DNA of 8,596 nt. It comes from Gammaproteobacteria bacterium. Its GTDB lineage: Bacteria; Pseudomonadota; Gammaproteobacteria; GRL18. The DNA lies in contig JALTKC010000004.1 in the NCBI GenBank assembly GCA_027076245.1, positions 1 through 8,596 on the forward strand, given 5' to 3'. The notes under the pieces were generated by a model. The model was given only the letters and a program-made list of their open reading frames with translations. It made no database searches and was not told where the DNA came from. This document shows positions 6,959-8,596 of this stretch, one piece after another. Positions within the stretch are counted from its first letter, which is position 1, and each line of letters opens with the position of its first letter. The position numbers were made by a program, and so were the translations under genes.

Positions 6959-7735
6959 TCACAATGCACAACAGGATAACTGAAAATCAATATTTTCCGT
7001 ACAGGGAACCGGCCGTTCATTATAAACAGGGGTCATAAATCGCACACTGAAACGATGTTTACCGCCACTGATTTCAGCATAATAATCCACGTCTGCCGGA
7101 ACCAGGACCCGAATTAACTGAAACAGGATACTGGTATCCAGGGATTGCTGATAGAAACCCTGGCGGGCGGTTGCCGGACTTTGAATGCTGCTTTCTCTTA
7201 ACAGACTGAGGATCAGGTTAATGGACAGGCGGTAATCGTCCAGTTTCATGAGCCAGGATTCCAGAATTTCAATGCGGTGTTCTGCAGGTTGTTTTAGCCA
7301 GAAATGATAAATCGGCAGGTCAAAGTCACAGGTGCCACCGGGGATAGTGTCTCGCTGTCGAATTAATTTAAGTAATTCGTTGTTGGTCAGTTTATCGTGG
7401 GCACTGCTTTTCTGGTTTCTGAGTGTATTGAGGTATTTTTCAATTTTCTTTAAGGTATCTTCCAGTATGGCCGGGTCAACACCGGGGCTGGCACTAATGG
7501 CCAGCAAAGCCGAAGCCAGACGTTCCAGTTCCTTAACCAGCTCCATTCGCAGGTCAATACGGCTCATTATACTTAATATATCAAGGATGTGGCTGATGGT
7601 CGCCCGACTGTCCCAGACGGAATAGCCGCGCATGGAATAACGAGCCTGCTGAAACAGAAACTCCAGACGCAAGAAAGTGCGGATCCGTTCATTAAGAGGC
7701 AACTCGTAAATGGTGGAATCTGTCACGTTATTCAA
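6959..7735 (-). CDS. zapD: Cell division protein ZapD (FtsZ-bundling factor)
   Basis: ZapD (YacF) binds FtsZ and bundles its filaments, stabilising the cytoplasmic Z-ring. From the chosen start the product has 258 residues, close to E. coli ZapD (about 247). The family N-terminus IYELPLNERIRTFLRLE is at about 9-25, followed by IDLRMELVKELERL, DFDLPIYHFWL, LSLLRES and AEISGGKHRFSVRFM in the usual order. I chose TTG at 7735: AGG lies 5 bases upstream, and the next in-frame candidate, GTG at 7726, has its SD too far away. A longer frame to a TTG at 7834 would add 33 Asn/Tyr-rich residues that do not look like ZapD. There is no ATG before the conserved domain. It lies between coaE and yacG, a common grouping, with 182 bp separating it from coaE. 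Confidence 0.94.
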   Translation of the reverse strand: MNNVTDSTIYELPLNERIRTFLRLEFLFQQARYSMRGYSVWDSRATISHILDILSIMSRIDLRMELVKELERLASALLAISASPGVDPAILEDTLKKIEKYLNTLRNQKSSAHDKLTNNELLKLIRQRDTIPGGTCDFDLPIYHFWLKQPAEHRIEILESWLMKLDDYRLSINLILSLLRESSIQSPATARQGFYQQSLDTSILFQLIRVLVPADVDYYAEISGGKHRFSVRFMTPVYNERPVPCTENIDFQLSCCAL

Positions 7736-7739
7736 TATT

Positions 7740-7745
7740 TCCTGT
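7740..7745 (-). promoter_or_regulatory. Ribosome binding site supporting the zapD TTG start
   Basis: ACAGGA on the minus strand puts AGG 5 bases before TTG at 7735. No other start near the conserved N-terminus has an SD at normal spacing, so this site decides the zapD start. Confidence 0.5.
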
Positions 7746-7763
7746 CTGGAAGGCGTATTATTG

Positions 7764-7781
7764 CTATAGTTATAGCTATAG
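7764..7781. repeat. Triple CTATAG-type hexamer repeat upstream of zapD
   Basis: Three adjacent hexamers (CTATAG, TTATAG, CTATAG on the plus strand) stand 29 bases before the proposed zapD start. CTATAG is itself palindromic, and TATAGCTATA (7771-7780) is a perfect 10-bp palindrome. It could be an operator or part of a promoter, or simply AT-rich leader sequence. It falls inside the longer alternative zapD frame, where it yields the Tyr/Asn-rich stretch. Confidence 0.4.
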
Positions 7782-7872
7782 TAGTTGTCGCTGATGTTAA
7801 ACACAGCAATGACTAATAAACTCCTATTGTCCAATATCTAAGACAGGCTTGCAACTGTTTCACTATTGGCAG

Positions 7873-7901
7873 CTTATAGTCAAAGTGTTTTTCTGTGACT
7901 T
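7873..7901 (-). promoter_or_regulatory. Possible zapD promoter
   Basis: On the minus strand TATAAG (7878-7873) matches five of six -10 bases. AAGTCA (7901-7896), 17 bases upstream, matches only three of six -35 bases. It sits in the 182-bp coaE-zapD gap and would give a leader of about 130 bases. zapD may instead be read through from coaE. Confidence 0.22.
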
Positions 7902-7917
7902 GATGCCAGTTAAGGGC

Positions 7918-8571
7918 TTATTTCATGCCCGCTAATTTTTGATAAAACTGGTAGAGTTCGATAACTCTGGGCTTTAACTGTTGCAGTGTTCCGGAGTTAT
8001 CAATAATATCATCAGCCAGTTTCAGGCGGGTATTGCGGTCTACCTGGTTATCCATGATCTGCTGGATTAATTCTCTGGAGCAATGATCTCTGTTTATACT
8101 GCGCTCTATCTGCATCTGTTCAGGGATATCAACCACAAGGATGCGATCAAAATATTGCGCTCGCTCAGTTTGATAAGCCGTTTCAAAGAACAGGGGGATG
8201 GCGGTAATAACAATGTGGATATTATTCTGTTTGCGATAAGTCTCTAATTGTTTAAAAATAGACTCATAAACCAGGGGGTGGAGGAGTGCTTCAAGCTGCT
8301 GTTTATACTCCGGCGAACCAAACACCTTTTCCCGCATCACAGCCCGGTTAAGTTTACCTGAATCAGGTTCAAACAGCTCATTACCAAATAGTTCTTTAAT
8401 TTTTAACAAGGCTGGAGAAGGGGAATGATTAATAGAGCCCTCTAACAAACTGCGGGCAATCTGATCTGAATCGATCAGTTTTAAACCCTGATCTTTACCT
8501 AGCTGATTGAAAATATCGGACACAGCACTTTTGCCGCTGCCAATCCCGCCGGTCAGTGCGATGCTTAACAA
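7918..8571 (-). CDS. coaE: Dephospho-CoA kinase CoaE
   Basis: CoaE phosphorylates the ribose 3'-hydroxyl of dephospho-CoA with ATP, the last step of coenzyme A synthesis in the cytoplasm. The P-loop GGIGSGKS is at 8-15. It is followed by LIDSDQIAR (D34, D36; usual form DAD), a LLHPLVYE motif, IPLFFE, RILVVDIPEQMQIERSINRD and the ending motif LADDIIDNSG, all in family order. The length of 217 is normal (E. coli has about 206). The start is TTG at 8571, since the frame meets a stop at 8593-8595 and no ATG or GTG lies between. GGGA about 8 bases upstream is a weak Shine-Dalgarno. In many gammaproteobacteria coaE follows pilD, and a short open frame ends across this start. Confidence 0.97.
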   Translation of the reverse strand: MLSIALTGGIGSGKSAVSDIFNQLGKDQGLKLIDSDQIARSLLEGSINHSPSPALLKIKELFGNELFEPDSGKLNRAVMREKVFGSPEYKQQLEALLHPLVYESIFKQLETYRKQNNIHIVITAIPLFFETAYQTERAQYFDRILVVDIPEQMQIERSINRDHCSRELIQQIMDNQVDRNTRLKLADDIIDNSGTLQQLKPRVIELYQFYQKLAGMK

Positions 8572-8596
8572 AACAGGTATCCCGGAACCATATTAC
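8565..8596 (-). other. Possible 3' end of an upstream gene (pilD?) overlapping the coaE start
   Basis: One minus-strand frame reads NMVPGYLFC followed by TAA at 8567-8565. The stop lies just inside coaE and overlaps its start by 7 bases. Such an overlap would suggest translational coupling. The coaE neighbour in related genomes is often the prepilin peptidase gene pilD, but about ten codons are too few to identify anything. Confidence 0.25.

Noticed and set aside
7332..7816. Two plus-strand frames opposite zapD
   Set aside because: zapD motifs account for the strand. These frames lack RBS sites and domain content.
1..8596. Mobile element, CRISPR, tRNA or defence system
   Set aside because: No transposase or integrase motifs, no spaced direct repeats, no cloverleaf sequence and no defence-type domains were seen. 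All genes are core housekeeping apart from one small unknown.

Overview
The window looks like ordinary chromosome from a gammaproteobacterium of moderate GC, mid-40s percent by eye. Three things point there: the protein sequences, the order M23 peptidase - secA - argJ - Nudix/ThiE-like, and the cluster yacG - zapD - coaE, which in many gammaproteobacteria sits beside the type IV pilus genes pilB/pilC/pilD. I cannot name the genus. I saw no insertion sequence, prophage, tRNA, rRNA or CRISPR array. Every gene frame appears intact, and only the left-most gene is cut by the window edge.

Plus strand, left half (1-6697). The window opens inside a membrane-anchored M23 metallopeptidase (envelope/peptidoglycan). 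Its frame runs back to the window edge and encodes a transmembrane segment before the first visible ATG. A perfect 19-bp inverted repeat closes that gene. A 244-bp non-coding gap then carries the likely secA promoter region. secA (preprotein translocase ATPase) is followed, after 59 bp containing a small GC-rich palindrome, by argJ (arginine biosynthesis). Next, at operon-like spacing, come a Nudix hydrolase fused to a ThiE-like domain and a small membrane-anchored protein of unknown function.

Minus strand, right half (6711-8596). coaE (last step of CoA synthesis), zapD (FtsZ bundling) and yacG (small zinc protein, gyrase inhibitor) are transcribed towards the plus-strand block. The two blocks converge with only 13 bp between stop codons and no clear terminator. 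coaE and zapD appear to start at TTG. yacG is preceded by a run of six 7-bp units, each carrying an SD-like AGG on its own strand.

Together the genes are housekeeping: envelope growth, protein export, arginine and CoA synthesis, nucleotide sanitation, cell division and gyrase control. I found no convincing new multi-gene system. The items most worth a second look are the heptamer repeat before yacG, the ThiE-like domain that seems to have lost metal-binding residues, the unassigned membrane protein with a Cys-X6-Cys motif, and the start of zapD.
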